A stretch of 64,000 bases of DNA, taken from positions 7,266,720-7,330,719 of the forward strand of contig OX365950.1 in NCBI GenBank assembly GCA_947247005.1, read 5' to 3'. How positions within the stretch are numbered: the first letter of the stretch is position 1; the number at the start of each line of letters is the position of its first letter. The notes under the pieces were generated by a model. That model ran no database searches and had not been told where the DNA came from. It saw nothing but the letters and a program-made list of their open reading frames with translations. Made by a program: the position numbers and the translations under genes. This stretch comes from Spisula solida. Taxonomy: Eukaryota > Mollusca > Bivalvia > Venerida > Mactridae. Below are positions 48,912 through 59,844 of this stretch, in pieces.

Positions 48912-49413
48912 ACTATCCCCCTCGCAGCCATGTGTTATTTGTATACTATCACCCTCGCAACCATGTTTTATTTATATAGTATCTTTATACTTTTGAAAGA
49001 ACGTAGGATGAATGAATAGTAATTAAGTACTTCGCATTGTTATTTATGATACCAACGAATGTAGCATGGGTCGATATTTTTTACGTTACGTCAACGTCAT
49101 TTTGAGCTTGTTCGGAAACGGCATTCAACGAAAAGGAGACCATCATGGTTCTATGTATATAGCCTAGGGGGTCGGCAACAAACGATAATACCCGATTATT
49201 TTTATAAATTGATCATCGGTCAATATCGTTGGTTATAGACCCCTATGGTATTAGAATACAAATTTCCGCTTAGCATATTTGCTTTTGAAAAAGATACAAT
49301 ATTGTTTTCGATGAGAATATGGACGGGTGACGTCATAGATTCACATATCACGTGGTATTGACATATATCGTGTGTTGCCTACTAGGTTACCAATCATTTA
49401 GTAATATGATATA

Positions 49414-50391
49414 CGAGGGGTGATCAACAAAGACGCGGAAAAGTGCTGTAGTTTCTTTATGTGTCATTATAAGTCGATGAAACTGTCTAAACATGAAGAA
49501 AATAATTATTTCAAATTGATTCACTGCTGATCAATAATATTGACCAAAGACGGCACGAACGCAGTTTTCTATGGCAGCGCCACTCGGCGTCAGGCGGCCC
49601 AAATTCATATTTTCCAACGTTGCACATAGCAAACGATTTCGTATCATTCGTGCGTTTTTAATTTTATAATTTTCTAAAGGGTGGATTATGAATGTACAAT
49701 GATAAAACATTACATTCATCATTTCCAAAAATTGTTTTAACATCAAAACTCCGTTTAAGAGTTATTTGCTTTGAAGTTGTTGTCTGAAAATGAGTTCGGT
49801 ACCGCAAACGGCGACGAAAAGTCGTGTGGCGAATGAAATGTCATAAAATAACAATGTCAATATTGTAAAATGCAACTAATATGTAATAGCACACAAAACA
49901 GGTGTCGGTTTTGCATATTCTCTCATACATAGCCATGTGAAACCAATGCCAACATGCGCAAGGGCTATACAACGTCAATAACGTCAAATTACGTCATCAA
50001 TATTAATGTTCTCCAGCAGCTAATTATTATAATTTACATACAAGTTGCAAAGGAAATATATTGATTTTCGGTTGACAGGTCTATGAGGTGTATCTGATTG
50101 TACAGCTATTTTTTTTAAAGAATCGTTCAATGCGGTATACAGTATGAATTGTGCCACGAATGAGTATGTATACTGTAATATGTAACGACGTCGCGATGAC
50201 GTTGGGCCTGTGTAGCCATAGTTACGTTGCAGGTTCTATAATTTTCGACCAAATATTACCTTGAGTTTAATGTTTTTTTATTGTTATGTAATTGTTATAC
50301 GCCAATCTATTATCTGACTAATTTTCTTTAGTATTGGTCACGTAACAAAGATTTTAGAGCATTTTCCCGCGTTTTTGTTGATCACCCCTCG
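49414..50391. mobile_element. TA-inserting DNA transposon relative, 978 bp
   Basis: Left end CGAGGGGTGATCAACAAA, right end the reverse complement of the same, with differences only after about 18 bp. TA flanks both sides (49412-49413 and 50392-50393). Copy A (about 37688) reads 'aatatgatatataaacac', exactly the site with one TA. No transposase-like frame is present. Short frames such as 49531-49746 (minus) are unsupported. Confidence 0.92.
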
Positions 50392-50529
50392 TATAAACAC
50401 TCTCGCCATGTTTCAATAAGTCAATTCAGAGATTATAATCACTATATAACAAAATTCTATATGAACTATCGTACGTTGACGTTTATCTATTGGAACAACA
50501 AATGTGAGTTTGATTTAGCTATTGTTTTG

Positions 50530-51211
50530 TATGGAGCCATATAACTGCGACTACTTAAATATTAATTTTCATGAAATTTTTTGTGAACTAAACGAGGGAT
50601 TTCATGACAACAGAAACATATGATGAATGCGAGATACATATCTTAACACGAAATTCTGTTTGTTAGTGCTCCGAACTGACACCACTAAAAGATGATGCTT
50701 TCACAAAACCAAATAAGTTTTTCATGAAAGCATTAAAATGTTCCACGAAACCAGTTATCTATAATTACGAGGGGTGATCCAGAATTACATGGAAATTTTC
50801 TCTAACAAGGTCAGATCGGTATGAAAGTTACACAAAAGTTGAAGTCCAAGTAATTCTAGATCACCCCTCGTAGATATATCTCATTCGTCGAACTTTGTTT
50901 TTTGTCACAAAACGTAAAACTGTTTGGTGAAAATCATCGACTTTCGTGAAAATTTTGGCAAAACGCACATAGGTCTTGGTGAAAAGTAATCGACTTTCGT
51001 GAAAAGTTTCGCAAAACGTAAAAAACGTCATCATAAAAAATATTCCACTTTCGTGAAAAGTTTCTTAAAAAATAACAGGGATGTTGTGGCAGTTTAAAGC
51101 AGTCACTGGATATTTTTCACTTTAAGATATTTATCTTGCATTCATAATATGTTTCTGTTTTTAATTAAATTAAAATAAAATTTTAAGTGATGGCAGTCAT
51201 ATGGCTCCTTA
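50530..51211. mobile_element. Inverted-repeat DNA transposon, 682 bp, containing another element
   Basis: Left end TATGGAGCCATATAACTGC, right end the reverse complement of TAAGGAGCCATATGACTGC. Imperfect pairing continues for about 100 bp ('cagaaacatat.atgaatgc' on both sides). Copies A and C read 'atcgttttgctgaaag' across the site. The flanks GTTTTG and GCTTTG suggest an imperfect 6-bp or longer target duplication. Three direct repeats of about 50 bp ('actttcgtgaaaagtttc') lie at 50938-51065. A 103-bp TA-type element is nested at 50768-50870. No coding capacity. Superfamily unknown. Confidence 0.82.
50768..50870. mobile_element. 103-bp minimal TA-type MITE
   Basis: Ends CGAGGGGTGATCCAGAATTAC and the reverse complement of CGAGGGGTGATCTAGAATTAC type, about 25 bp with two mismatches, and TA on both sides (50766-50767 and 50871-50872). 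It is the shortest member of the family seen here, almost only its two ends. Confidence 0.9.
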
Positions 51212-52599
51212 GCTTTGCTGAAAGGGACACTAAATCAAGGTAATCATTTGACCCGGCTGAACAATCAACTGATATTTTAATTCATATAATTCAATGATTA
51301 ATAAGGTCGATAAAATGTTTCTTCAATTTCACTGCACACGACATAATTGTAACATACAAAGTCAATTAATAAAATCATTACTATATGTTTAATCTGCGTT
51401 AACCTCACATCTGGTGAAATGTTACAGATATACCTTATCATTAGAGATTGTAACACACGACTACTTCAGTTACAATGTTACTATTTATTTGACAAATTAC
51501 TGTCAGGATCAGAAAGAAACTTAATACATGACTATATGCCTAGAGGTAGTAATGTTTTTAACATTTTGCAGAAGTCCATGACAACAGAATACCATAATCT
51601 CCCGACAGCAATGTTTTTTTCACATAATTAAAACGAATATCCAGTGCTAAAATACCAGCATACGAAGTGAGAACTTAATTAAAAGAACCCAACAAAATTA
51701 AATTAAATATTGATAAGTGCTTGTGGTTTGTGAAACACTTGTAACGAATGTGGTCATTTTGTCAGTCTCATTTACCTCGTATTAGTGCTGCTAGTTGATG
51801 AACTCGTGACCACGTGATGTAGTTTTGAACAACTGTGTCAAATGATGATTCCTGAGTGCTTCGAGACGGTAATTGTTTACAAGAGACTTGTCTTGATTGC
51901 ATTCATTATCATACATTAAACAACAGAAACAAACATGTTGAGACGAGATATTTCACTTATTGTCCTGTATTAGTACAGGTATTCAGACAGATTTCTTTAT
52001 AACAATGGTACAATTATTTAAATTTTGGTTAAACCCGTTGGCAACTGTACAGAAAACGCAATATTTTATTCAGTTTCTTTTCAATGTACATTTGTGGACT
52101 AATACGTTCGTACTTTGCCTTGCACCTATGTGGTTGCATTCGGTAAAAGGTTCAAATTCCAAAATAGGTGCAAACTAATTGTTTCGTGTAATTTTTTTGC
52201 AAGTCAAAATGGAGTTAATGTGTGACACTTTCTTTGAGTATTATATGTTGTTTGTTTCAATGATCTTGCTTGATAACAAAATAATGAAGGCGAATGGAGT
52301 GACGTTTAATTTCTTTTGCTTGTTGGTATATGTATTCATTGACAAAAACTAAGTAAACGTTTATTCTGCATGAGATGTTGTGTTTTTCTATACAACGTTA
52401 TTCTGCAACAGGCAGGGCTCGACACAACGACACTGTTTGTTCCCAAGAAAAACATCGTTGTAACGAATATATGTATGTCAATTTAATGAATTGATAAAAA
52501 ACAATTGTCCCCATTATATGATATCAGTATATAAATATGCCACAATATCGCGAGCCGTTATATCAAGACATGACTGTATCACAATTGTAACGACATATC

Positions 52600-53010
52600 T
52601 GTTTAAAAATGAATCAACCGGCTGAGAACAGAGAAAGGTCTTTGATAATTCATATATAGTTATGACGATAGCTGCCTTCTTCTAGATATGTTACCCATGA
52701 AATAAACTTTTCCTGATCATAGTCTCTGAATAAATAGTAAAACGGCTCGACATTATGTCAGTGTGGAAAATAATTAGTCAGAGTTGATGTGCTCGCGGAC
52801 TGTGAATAATGCGTCCTGACCTCTCGGGGGCTTTGTACACCGGGAATGTATATACAATCCATATATAGCTCCCCAGTCAGAGTAAGAACTATAAAGAGAT
52901 AGTAAAACTCTTTGATAGGACCGTTTAACAGGGTCCAACTGGATACCAAGTGATCGATATAACAATAAACAGATGATATGAACATAGTCATTGTGGTATA
53001 AAATCCACTT
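52600..53010 (+). repeat. Family 2 tail module, copy B
   Basis: This matches 41880-42300 in order and orientation, with 'acaccgggaatgtatataca' and 'atagctccccagtcagagta'. It continues to 'cattgtggtataaaatccac'. Confidence 0.85.
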
Positions 53011-53147
53011 TTACTATGGAATAATGCTGTTGCTGAAGGAGATTTTTCGCTTTGCATTTTTGCTTTCATCCTCATACATCAGTAGTTAGTCAAGTTCCCA
53101 GACTACTGATATCACAGGTGAAGAATACTCTGGTGAACGAGAATGAT

Positions 53148-55860
53148 TTGCTTTTGAAAAAGATACAATATTGTTTTTGATAAGAATATGGACGGGTGAC
53201 GTCATAGATTCACATATCACGTGGTATTGACATATATCGTGTATTGCCTACTAGGTTACTAATCATTCAGTAATATGTTAAATAAACGCTTTCCCCATAT
53301 TTCAATAAGTCAATTCCCTGATTATAATCACTATATATCAAAGTTCTATGTGAACTATCGTACGTTGGCGTTTATCTATTGAAACAATAAATGTGAGTTT
53401 GATTAAGCTATCGTTTTGCTGAAAGGGACACTGAATAAACGTAATCATTTGACTCGCCTAAGTAAACAACTGATATTGTAAATTGTAAAAGTCAATGATT
53501 AATAATATCAATAAAATGTATCTTCAATTTCACTGCATACGACAAAATTGTAACATACAAAGTCCATTAAAAACCATTGCCATATGTTTTTGTTTTAAAT
53601 GTGTGTTATCTTTGCATCTGTAAAAGTGTTACTGATATGTCCTATCATATGATATTGAACAAGGTGACTCTTTCAGTTACAATGTTACTTGTTATTTGAC
53701 AAAGTACTGACAGTATCAGAGAGAAACTTTATCCATGACTGTATCTCTAGATGTAGTAATGTTTTTAAGATCTTACAGAAGTCCATGGCAACATAATACC
53801 ATAATCTCCCGACAGCCATGTTCGTTTCACACCAATGAAACAAATATCCAGTGCTAAATACCAGCATACGAAGTGAGAACTTAATTAGAAGAACTCAACG
53901 AAATGAAATGAAATATTGATAAGTACTTGTGGTTTGTGAAACACTTGTTACGAATATTGTCATTTTGTCAGTCTCATTTACCTCGTATTGGTGCTGCGTG
54001 TTGATAAACACGTGACCACGTGATGTAGTATCGGACAACTGTGTCAAATGACGATTCCTGATTACTTCTAAATGGTAATTGTTTACAAGAGACTTGTCTT
54101 GATTGCATTCATTATCCAACGGAAACAAACATGTTGAGACGAGGTGTTTCGCTTATTATACTGTATTAGTACAAGTACTCAGACAGCTTTCTTTGTAATA
54201 ATGTTACAATTATTTCATTGTTGGCTATACACTTTGGCAACTGAACAGAAAACGCACTATTTTATTTAGTTTCTTTCAGTGTACATGTGTGGTCTAATAG
54301 GTTTATACTTTGCCTTGCGCCTATGTGGTGCCATTTGGTAAAAGGTTTAAATTCCAAAAAAATTGCAAACTAATTTTTCATATAATCCCTTTAGCAAGTC
54401 AAAATGGAATCAATGTGTGACACTTTCTTTTTGTATTAAATGGTGTTTGTTTCAATGATCTTGTTTGATAACAAAATAATGAAGGCAAATGGAGTGATGT
54501 TAAGTTCTTTTGCTAGTTGGTGTTATTATTCATTGACAAAAACTAACTAGACGTTATACTGCACGTGAAGTTGTGTATTTCTATACAACGTATTCTGCGG
54601 CTCGACACAACGACACTGTTTGTTCCCAAGCAAAATATCGTTGTAACGAATATGCCAATTTAATGAATTGATACAAAGAGCGTTAAAAACATTTGTCCCA
54701 ATAAAATGATTTCAGTATATGGCTATGTCAATTTATCGGGTGTCGTTATATAGAGACATGACTGTATCACAATTGTTCAGACATATCGGTTTAGACAATG
54801 AATCCTCCTACTGAGGACAGAGAAAAGTATATGATAATTCTGACATATAACTGTAATTTAGCTGCCTTCTTACTTATATGTAACCCATGAAATAAACTTT
54901 TCCTGATCATAGTCTCTAAATAAACAATGAAACAGCTCGACATTATATCAGTGTGGACAATAATTGGTCATAATTGATGTGCTCTCGGACTGTGAATAAT
55001 GCGCACTGACTTCCCGTGGACTTTGTACACCGGGAATGTATATACAATCCATATATAGCTCCCCAGTCAGAGTAGGGACAATATAAAGATAGTTAAGCTC
55101 TTTGATAGGACCGTTTAATAGGGTCAAATCGGGCACAAAGTGATAAATATAGCAATAAACAGATGATATGATATAATTATTGTGGTATAAAATCCACATT
55201 TACTCTGGAATATAGTTGTTGATGATGCAGATAGTGGGTTGGGCCATAACGCTGTTGATCCATGAAGCGTTATTGTGCCAGTTTCGTATGTTACGAATCT
55301 ATCTCTCGGACATACTAGTTAGACACTAATTACACTGTGTCAATAGAAATGTTTAGGAGATTACTACGATGATTTGTCCAAGACGTAGCCGCCCCATAAT
55401 ATCTTTGCGATACAATAACATTCACCAGAATAGCTTTTATAGATTTATTTCGTATAAGATATTGCGACATGTCCTATCCCTTTAGCGTCTACAATCGTAC
55501 AACGTGTTCAAACGTTCCGCTCAAAGTACACAGAGTAACGATTTTCAAAACGTTTACAAAATGTACAACCATACCTTTAGCTAGAATATGGATTGATTCC
55601 CTGGAAAATGGTTTCGCCAAGTGTGAACAGATAAATTCTGAAAATAATCAAAAGGGGAGTTCATTATTCCCCTTGTTAATTCAATTCTACGGTTAAAACG
55701 TCCGTTAAATGTGTATTTTAGCCTTCTACAACAGCACCATATCGTGCGTAAAGAACAATATGGTGTTAGTGTGCTGTGTGTTATATGATCAATTACCGAG
55801 AATCTAACCACGGTGATCGACTCTCGAGTTGTTGACGCTCGAGTGATGGACCTTGTCCAA
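53148..55860 (+). repeat. Large tandem unit, family 2, copy C (partial)
   Basis: It starts abruptly at 'tttgcttttgaaaaagatac', equal to about 49280 of copy B, so the first half of the unit is missing. It follows copies A and B to the tail module (54780-55200) and beyond, to about 'gatcaattacc(g/a)ag' (A 43090, C 55800). No transposon interrupts it, which makes it a clean reference for the insertions in A and B. No gene is seen. Confidence 0.87.
54780..55200 (+). repeat. Family 2 tail module, copy C
   Basis: This is the fourth copy of the module, with 'gtgctctcggactgtgaata', 'acaccgggaatgtatataca' and 'tagctccccagtcagagtag'. It keeps the same neighbours as copies A and B. Confidence 0.85.
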
Positions 55861-56660
55861 TGCCAGTTATTATTGATCAAACTAATACAAAAATACCGTA
55901 CAATATCTTCAGAATAATCGACCCCGAGTACTAGTAATTAACATTTTTCAGAGTCATTTATTGTTGATCAAATAAATATAAAACATATCGTGAACTCTCT
56001 CAAGAATGATCGACGCCTAAGAGGTGAACCTTTTTTAATTTACAAAACACACCGTAAAATCTCCCTAGAGTGGTTGATGCGCGAGTGATAAACCTTCTTC
56101 AGTGCCGAATATTGTTTCAATTTATCTATAAACCACTAAATGCATACGCGGGCTAAAATCGGATACTCAATAGTTCTTACAGAAACTTCTGTTTGCCTGG
56201 AAATGGTGATATGCCTTGACAAAATGGAAGTAGAATCATCTTATTGAGTTTAAAGGTATTGTATTCATGTAGTTGAATGAGTGAATGTGTTTCATCTTGA
56301 ATATTTTGAGATTTTGGCATATTTGACAAAGTGAAAGTAGAGTAGGGTAAAACCCAAATTGGATCGGTTCGCGCGTCTGTAAAAATTTGTCTACCGCCTT
56401 TGACGAACAAAATCTTTCTTATATTAAATGTGACCCCCTGTTTTTTTTTGTTTTTTTTTTTTGTAGCTGAAACATACTGATTTTCAATGATATAGGTCTG
56501 AGAACTGTCCATAGACTTTAACCTGATATAATCTGGGGCTGACAATTGTCACTTTACATTGAGCTAAAGAACAAATTTATTTAGTGGTTTGTGACCTAAT
56601 ACAAAAGATACCGTGAAAGCTCTCGACGCTCGAGTGATGATACCGTCTTAAATGCCAGTT
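55810..56660 (+). repeat. Degenerate tandem repeat with an internal insert
   Basis: Roughly 80-110 bp units with 'gacgctcgagtgatg', 'accttgtccaatgccag' and 'gttgatcaaa.aaat' recur at about 55830, 55920, 56000, 56080 and again at 56620. The run is broken by about 450 bp (56140-56590), flanked by inverted 'aaaccactaaa' (about 56131) and 'tttagtggttt' (about 56581). Those suggest an inserted element. Confidence 0.55.
56177..56545 (-). CDS. Unrecognised 122-codon frame in an insert, doubtful
   Basis: The longest non-repeat frame in the window, starting MSAPDYIRLKSMDSSQTY, with a Lys-rich patch (KKKNKKK) made by an A-rich run and later LPYSTFTLSNMPKSQNIQDE. It occupies most of the insert between the inverted 'aaaccactaaa' motifs. 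No domain, signal peptide or membrane segment is evident. It may be chance, or a relic of the element's own product. Confidence 0.15.
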   Translation of the reverse strand: MSAPDYIRLKSMDSSQTYIIENQYVSATKKKNKKKQGVTFNIRKILFVKGGRQIFTDARTDPIWVLPYSTFTLSNMPKSQNIQDETHSLIQLHEYNTFKLNKMILLPFCQGISPFPGKQKFL

Positions 56661-56694
56661 ATAGTTACTTATTTAATTTAAGATGTCATTCCGC

Positions 56695-56880
56695 TTGGGC
56701 CTTTCTCTTTGTGTTTGCTGAAACTAGTTCATTCAGCGTTTGACAGCTGGGACTTGGGAAGTTCGTTTTCCCGGTTTTATGTGTTTGGCACTGTACCATT
56801 TATGTTTTAGTGTTTTCTGTGCTCGGCTGGTTAAGTTAAGTGCTGCTTTCCCTGTCCGACTTATTTTTTTTAGTACTGGC
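56695..56880 (+). mobile_element. Family R dispersed retroelement, forward copy
   Basis: It has 'tgctgaaactagttcattca', 'cagctgggacttgggaagtt', then 'gctcggctggttaagttaag' and 'tgctgctttccctgtccgac'. The 160 bp that follow ('tactggcgttttgtatgaaa' onward) also match the DNA after the copy at 43560-43885. So the two were probably copied together, or R is longer than its recognised core. Confidence 0.8.
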
Positions 56881-57059
56881 GTTTTGTATGAAAATTGCAT
56901 TTCGTGTTTTTTGTTTGAATGTTACACTATGTGTGATGTATATGAATATTACACTATGTGTGATCTATATAAATACATGTATTGCAGTATTTGTGGTTCG
57001 TGTAAGGACTATAACATGAGTGTCATGTCAAAATACACAAATGCGTAATCGATTAAGTA

Positions 57060-57655
57060 TAAAAACATCTGTCGGCGGTATTTTTTCAGTTGTTCAAAAA
57101 CCGGAAAATGACAGATCTTCTCTTTTTGTTTTTGTTCAAACATATCATGGTGTCAGCAGAAATGCATTGATCTCATTCAATATATGACCCTCTTATATCT
57201 AATTGAGTGCATACTGAAGTCGATGACGTCTGAAGAAGAAATTGATAAATCGACAGTACCACTTTAGGAATTAGTTAATACAAATTTGTTACTCCCAGTA
57301 GCGTTTTCATATTTAATATTCAGTCTTGAAGCGATCTTTTCACACAAGTCGCCCATATAGAGAAACAAGAGTTTAAGTTGTTGGTGTATCGATCTCTTTG
57401 GTTGAATTAGAATATACCTTTGTTATATTACTAATTGGCAATGTCCTTCCAACCAGTAATCAATGTCACGCGCTGGATTAATTGCTACAGAAGCAGGCGT
57501 ATTATCGATTTATCCGCTCTGTTATAGATGATAATAAGTGAGACACCATGACGGATTTTAATCAAAATTAATGGGAGGGAGTAATCAACCCACTAATTCG
57601 TTAGATTAGTTCACAATGTTGATAGTATTAACTGGTGCTTGAGGGTTTTGAAATG
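57060..57655. other. Single-copy stretch, no feature seen
   Basis: About 600 bp of AT-rich sequence without long frames or repeats. A 20-codon frame at 57108 (MTDLLFLFLFKHIM...) is hydrophobic but too short to support. Confidence 0.4.
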
Positions 57656-57865
57656 CTCATCCTTGGAGTTACATTGACAATATTTAACAGTTTCGTGTTT
57701 TATTGACGATGCTAAACCTTTTTTGGTTCTTTATTTACGAAGTTTAACATTTTCAGTGTTTTACTCATGGTGTTTAACACTTTTTGGTGATTTACTTACA
57801 GTGTTATAATATTTTTTTGGAATTTATTGACGATGTTTAAATTTTTTGGAGTTTTATTGACAATG
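57655..57865 (+). repeat. Degenerate tandem repeat of about 35-40 bp
   Basis: Four to six loose units of the type 'gttttattgacgatgtttaa' and 'attttttgg' lie in tandem, ending just before the candidate exon at 57882. Confidence 0.6.
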
Positions 57866-57881
57866 TTCGACAATATTTCAG

Positions 57882-57977
57882 ATACGTGTGGATAGCGTTT
57901 GTTATCAAGTTATGAATACAGTGAACGTGGCTTTCAATGAATCTTCCTTTGTACCAGCGGAAATCCTCATTTTCCAG
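57882..57977 (+). CDS. Candidate internal coding exon (32 codons)
   Basis: An open 96-bp segment lies between a plausible splice acceptor (acaatatttcag) and a strong donor (ttccag/gtaagc). It begins IRVDSVCYQVMNTVNVAFNE and ends in SFVPAEILIFQ. Its length is a multiple of three, so it would be in phase 0 at both sides. The frame stays open a little beyond each edge, so openness alone is weak evidence, and the pyrimidine tract before the acceptor is poor. A further open stretch follows an acceptor-like 'tttttcacag' at 58571, running 24 codons to a stop, but this could be chance. I do not recognise the protein. Confidence 0.25.
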
Positions 57978-58139
57978 GTAAGCTCATATCTATTTATATA
58001 ACATCTTTCATTTGTTAAACTCTATGAAACACTTTCATGTTTACCGAAATCGATCAATTAAATTATTAAGATTTTAAATGTTACGCCAAACCTGTTTAAT
58101 GACATTTCTTATGTGATACAATACGTCGCCTTCAGTTGC

Positions 58140-58510
58140 AACAAATTACGATGTACGAGCCATCGCGTCAAAGTTTAGTTTTACATTGAGTAAAGTTTAC
58201 GGTGTACATGTACCTTTACATTAAAAAGGGTTTACGATATATCGTCCAGTGTCTGTTTTACATTGAGTAAAGTTTAAAATGTCCATTTTTATAGTCAGTA
58301 ACGTTTACAGTGGAACACCGCGTCAGTTTTATATTGAATAAAGTTAACGATTTAGCGTGAAACATTGGTTTTGCTTTGAATGAAGGTTACTATTTAGCGT
58401 GAAACATTACTTTTGCAGTGAAAATTTAGCGTGAAGCATTTGCTTTGCTATGAATAAAGTTTACGATTAAATAGGGTGAAGCATTTGTTTTGCATTGAAT
58501 TGAGAACATA
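58140..58510 (+). repeat. Degenerate tandem repeat (cattgagtaaagtttac)
   Basis: Loose units of about 45-65 bp contain 'ttacattgagtaaagttta' and 'atttagcgtgaaacatt' or relatives. A single similar unit recurs near 62030. No coding potential is evident. Confidence 0.65.
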
Positions 58511-59460
58511 AGGAATACTAGGTTTGTGTCGTGGATGAGAACGTTTATCTGGCAAGGTGGTGGAATTTTTCACAGTCAAGCCGGCTAAACGTTTACTCCA
58601 TCCACGTCAACACATTATTTTTTATTTGTCCTGTCATGCGGTCTGCTTAGTTAAGGTGACAAACTCGGGATAATAATTCAGTGACGTCATTACATGTTAC
58701 GCCCAAGTTTAAGGAGGTACGCGCACCTTTGATCTAACGATCGAATTTTCCTTGAAACGTCTTAAAATGACAGAACAATCTTCTAGAACAACATTGAAAT
58801 CATTAAAATGATATGTCACCAGGCTCGTTTTCGAGATAGATGGCTTTTTAATTACATACCATTGTATTTTGTTCATTTTATCTATTTCCTGGATTTATGG
58901 CACCATTATGTTCTTTTTAAGATTCTTATTGTATAAAACCACTTTTAATCAATGCATGATATTGTATGTGTTCAATGGTTATTCCTATTGACATTAGTCA
59001 CAATTCCGGCTGCCTGGTGAACAAATTCAGTATGTGTACATGATAAATAGTACCCCACCCACTTTCAAAAAGTGGGATTTTCAAATGAACGTAAAAAATA
59101 TCTAACGATCGAAAATTATTTAAAATTGGACAGTTTAGACAAATAAAAAATAGGGGTCATTAGCCATTTTTGGGAGCTATTCATCAAGTAGTACTAATTG
59201 TGAATAAATTTGCATGACATTAACCTAATTTGCATATTGTAATGAAATAAAATTTTATTAAAAATGTTTCAAAGTGTGGCTACTTCATATAACTAAATCA
59301 TGCACTACATATTCTATATAAGCATGTGCATTTGAATAATTGTAAGGACTTATTGCACACCCATATAATTCACAATGTTGCCGTTCCCCACCCACTTTTC
59401 ATACATGCAAAAAATAAAAAGTTAAAATATATGTATTTTTTTACAATATTATTATGTTTA
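58511..59460. other. Single-copy stretch, no gene seen
   Basis: About 950 bp, AT-rich, with short runs such as 'cacccactttcaaaaagtgg' near 59055 forming a small inverted repeat. No long frame, and nothing to annotate beyond that. Confidence 0.4.
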
Positions 59461-59840
59461 TTATCCCCGCCGAAGGCGAAGGGATATAGTAATAGTATGC
59501 GTCCGTCCGTCCGTCCCATATCTTGTCCGGAGCTTAACTCTTAAACTATTTGAGGTATTGACTTGAAGCTTAGTATGTAAATAGATAGCAACTAGGGAAG
59601 TGCAGTGACTAAGAACCATATCTCTATATGGCCCAGTTTTGAAATTATCTCCCCTTCTTTAATTTAAAAAAATGTTTTTGTCCAGAGCATAACTCTAAAA
59701 CTATTTTAGATATTGACTTGAAACTTGGTAGGTGAATAGACAGCAACTAGGAGAAGTGCAGTGACCAAGAACCGTAACTCTATATTGTCTAGTTTTGAAA
59801 TTATCTCCCTTTGTTTAATTTGGAAATATTTTTGACAAAT
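59461..59840 (+). repeat. Mollusc-type dispersed repeat with two subunits
   Basis: It starts 'ccccgccgaaggcgaaggga' and 'gcgtccgtccgtccgtccc'. Then come two roughly 155-bp subunits beginning 'gtccggagcttaactcttaa' (59525) and 'gtccagagcataactctaaa' (59681), each ending with 'ttgaaattatctcccctt' or similar. The opening block is familiar from bivalve genomes (recall). Confidence 0.75.
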
Positions 59841-59844
59841 TCCT

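Larger units (their letters stand above)
46117..48980. mobile_element. Composite foldback DNA transposon insertion in copy B
   Basis: Copy A reads continuously from 'gtctgttatt' to 'atctttata' (about 37255), while copy B has 2.86 kb between. Near the left, 'cctcacgtgacctcttaatg' and 'gtgatattttgttcgatcac' are the reverse complement of 'cattgagaggtcacatgagg' and 'gtgatcgaacaaaatatcac' at about 48768-48826. The arms resume at about 46672-46800 and 48560-48717 ('ctaattggtcacttttcaaa' opposite 'tttgaaaagtgaccaattag'). So a transposon with long inverted arms is present, its left arm interrupted by other foldback DNA (46240-46670). An 81-bp hairpin occurs in both arms' neighbourhoods (46311-46391 and 48831-48911). 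The 1.7-kb centre has no transposase frame. A 23-codon frame at 46862 (MASNTEMSCDAF...) is the only start in a good context. Confidence 0.75.
44471..53147 (+). repeat. Large tandem unit, family 2, copy B
   Basis: This copy corresponds to copy A throughout. It is interrupted by a 2.9-kb composite insertion (46117-48980), a TA-type transposon (49414-50391) and an inverted-repeat element (50530-51211). Its last 110 bp (about 53036-53147) match nothing else here. No gene is seen. Confidence 0.88.

Noticed and set aside
42042..55199. Recurrent minus-strand frames containing GELYMDCIYIPGVQSPREV
   Set aside because: They occur in the four family 2 tail modules, begin and end differently in each, and carry frame breaks. 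Shared non-coding repeat DNA explains them.
43791..57048. Shared peptide (ARLVKLSAAFPV) in frames at 43791 and 56740 (plus) and a relative at 40088-40306 (minus)
   Set aside because: All three lie across the conserved end of family R. The similarity is that of the repeated DNA, and the frames diverge immediately outside it.
57060..57170. TATA-like 'gtataaaaaca' followed by a hydrophobic 20-codon frame
   Set aside because: TATA-like strings are frequent in DNA this AT-rich, and the frame is too short to support a secreted peptide.
58571..58649. Possible terminal exon after 'tttttcacag' (24 codons to a stop)
   Set aside because: The acceptor is weak, the open stretch is short, and its pairing with the candidate exon at 57882 rests only on phase agreement.
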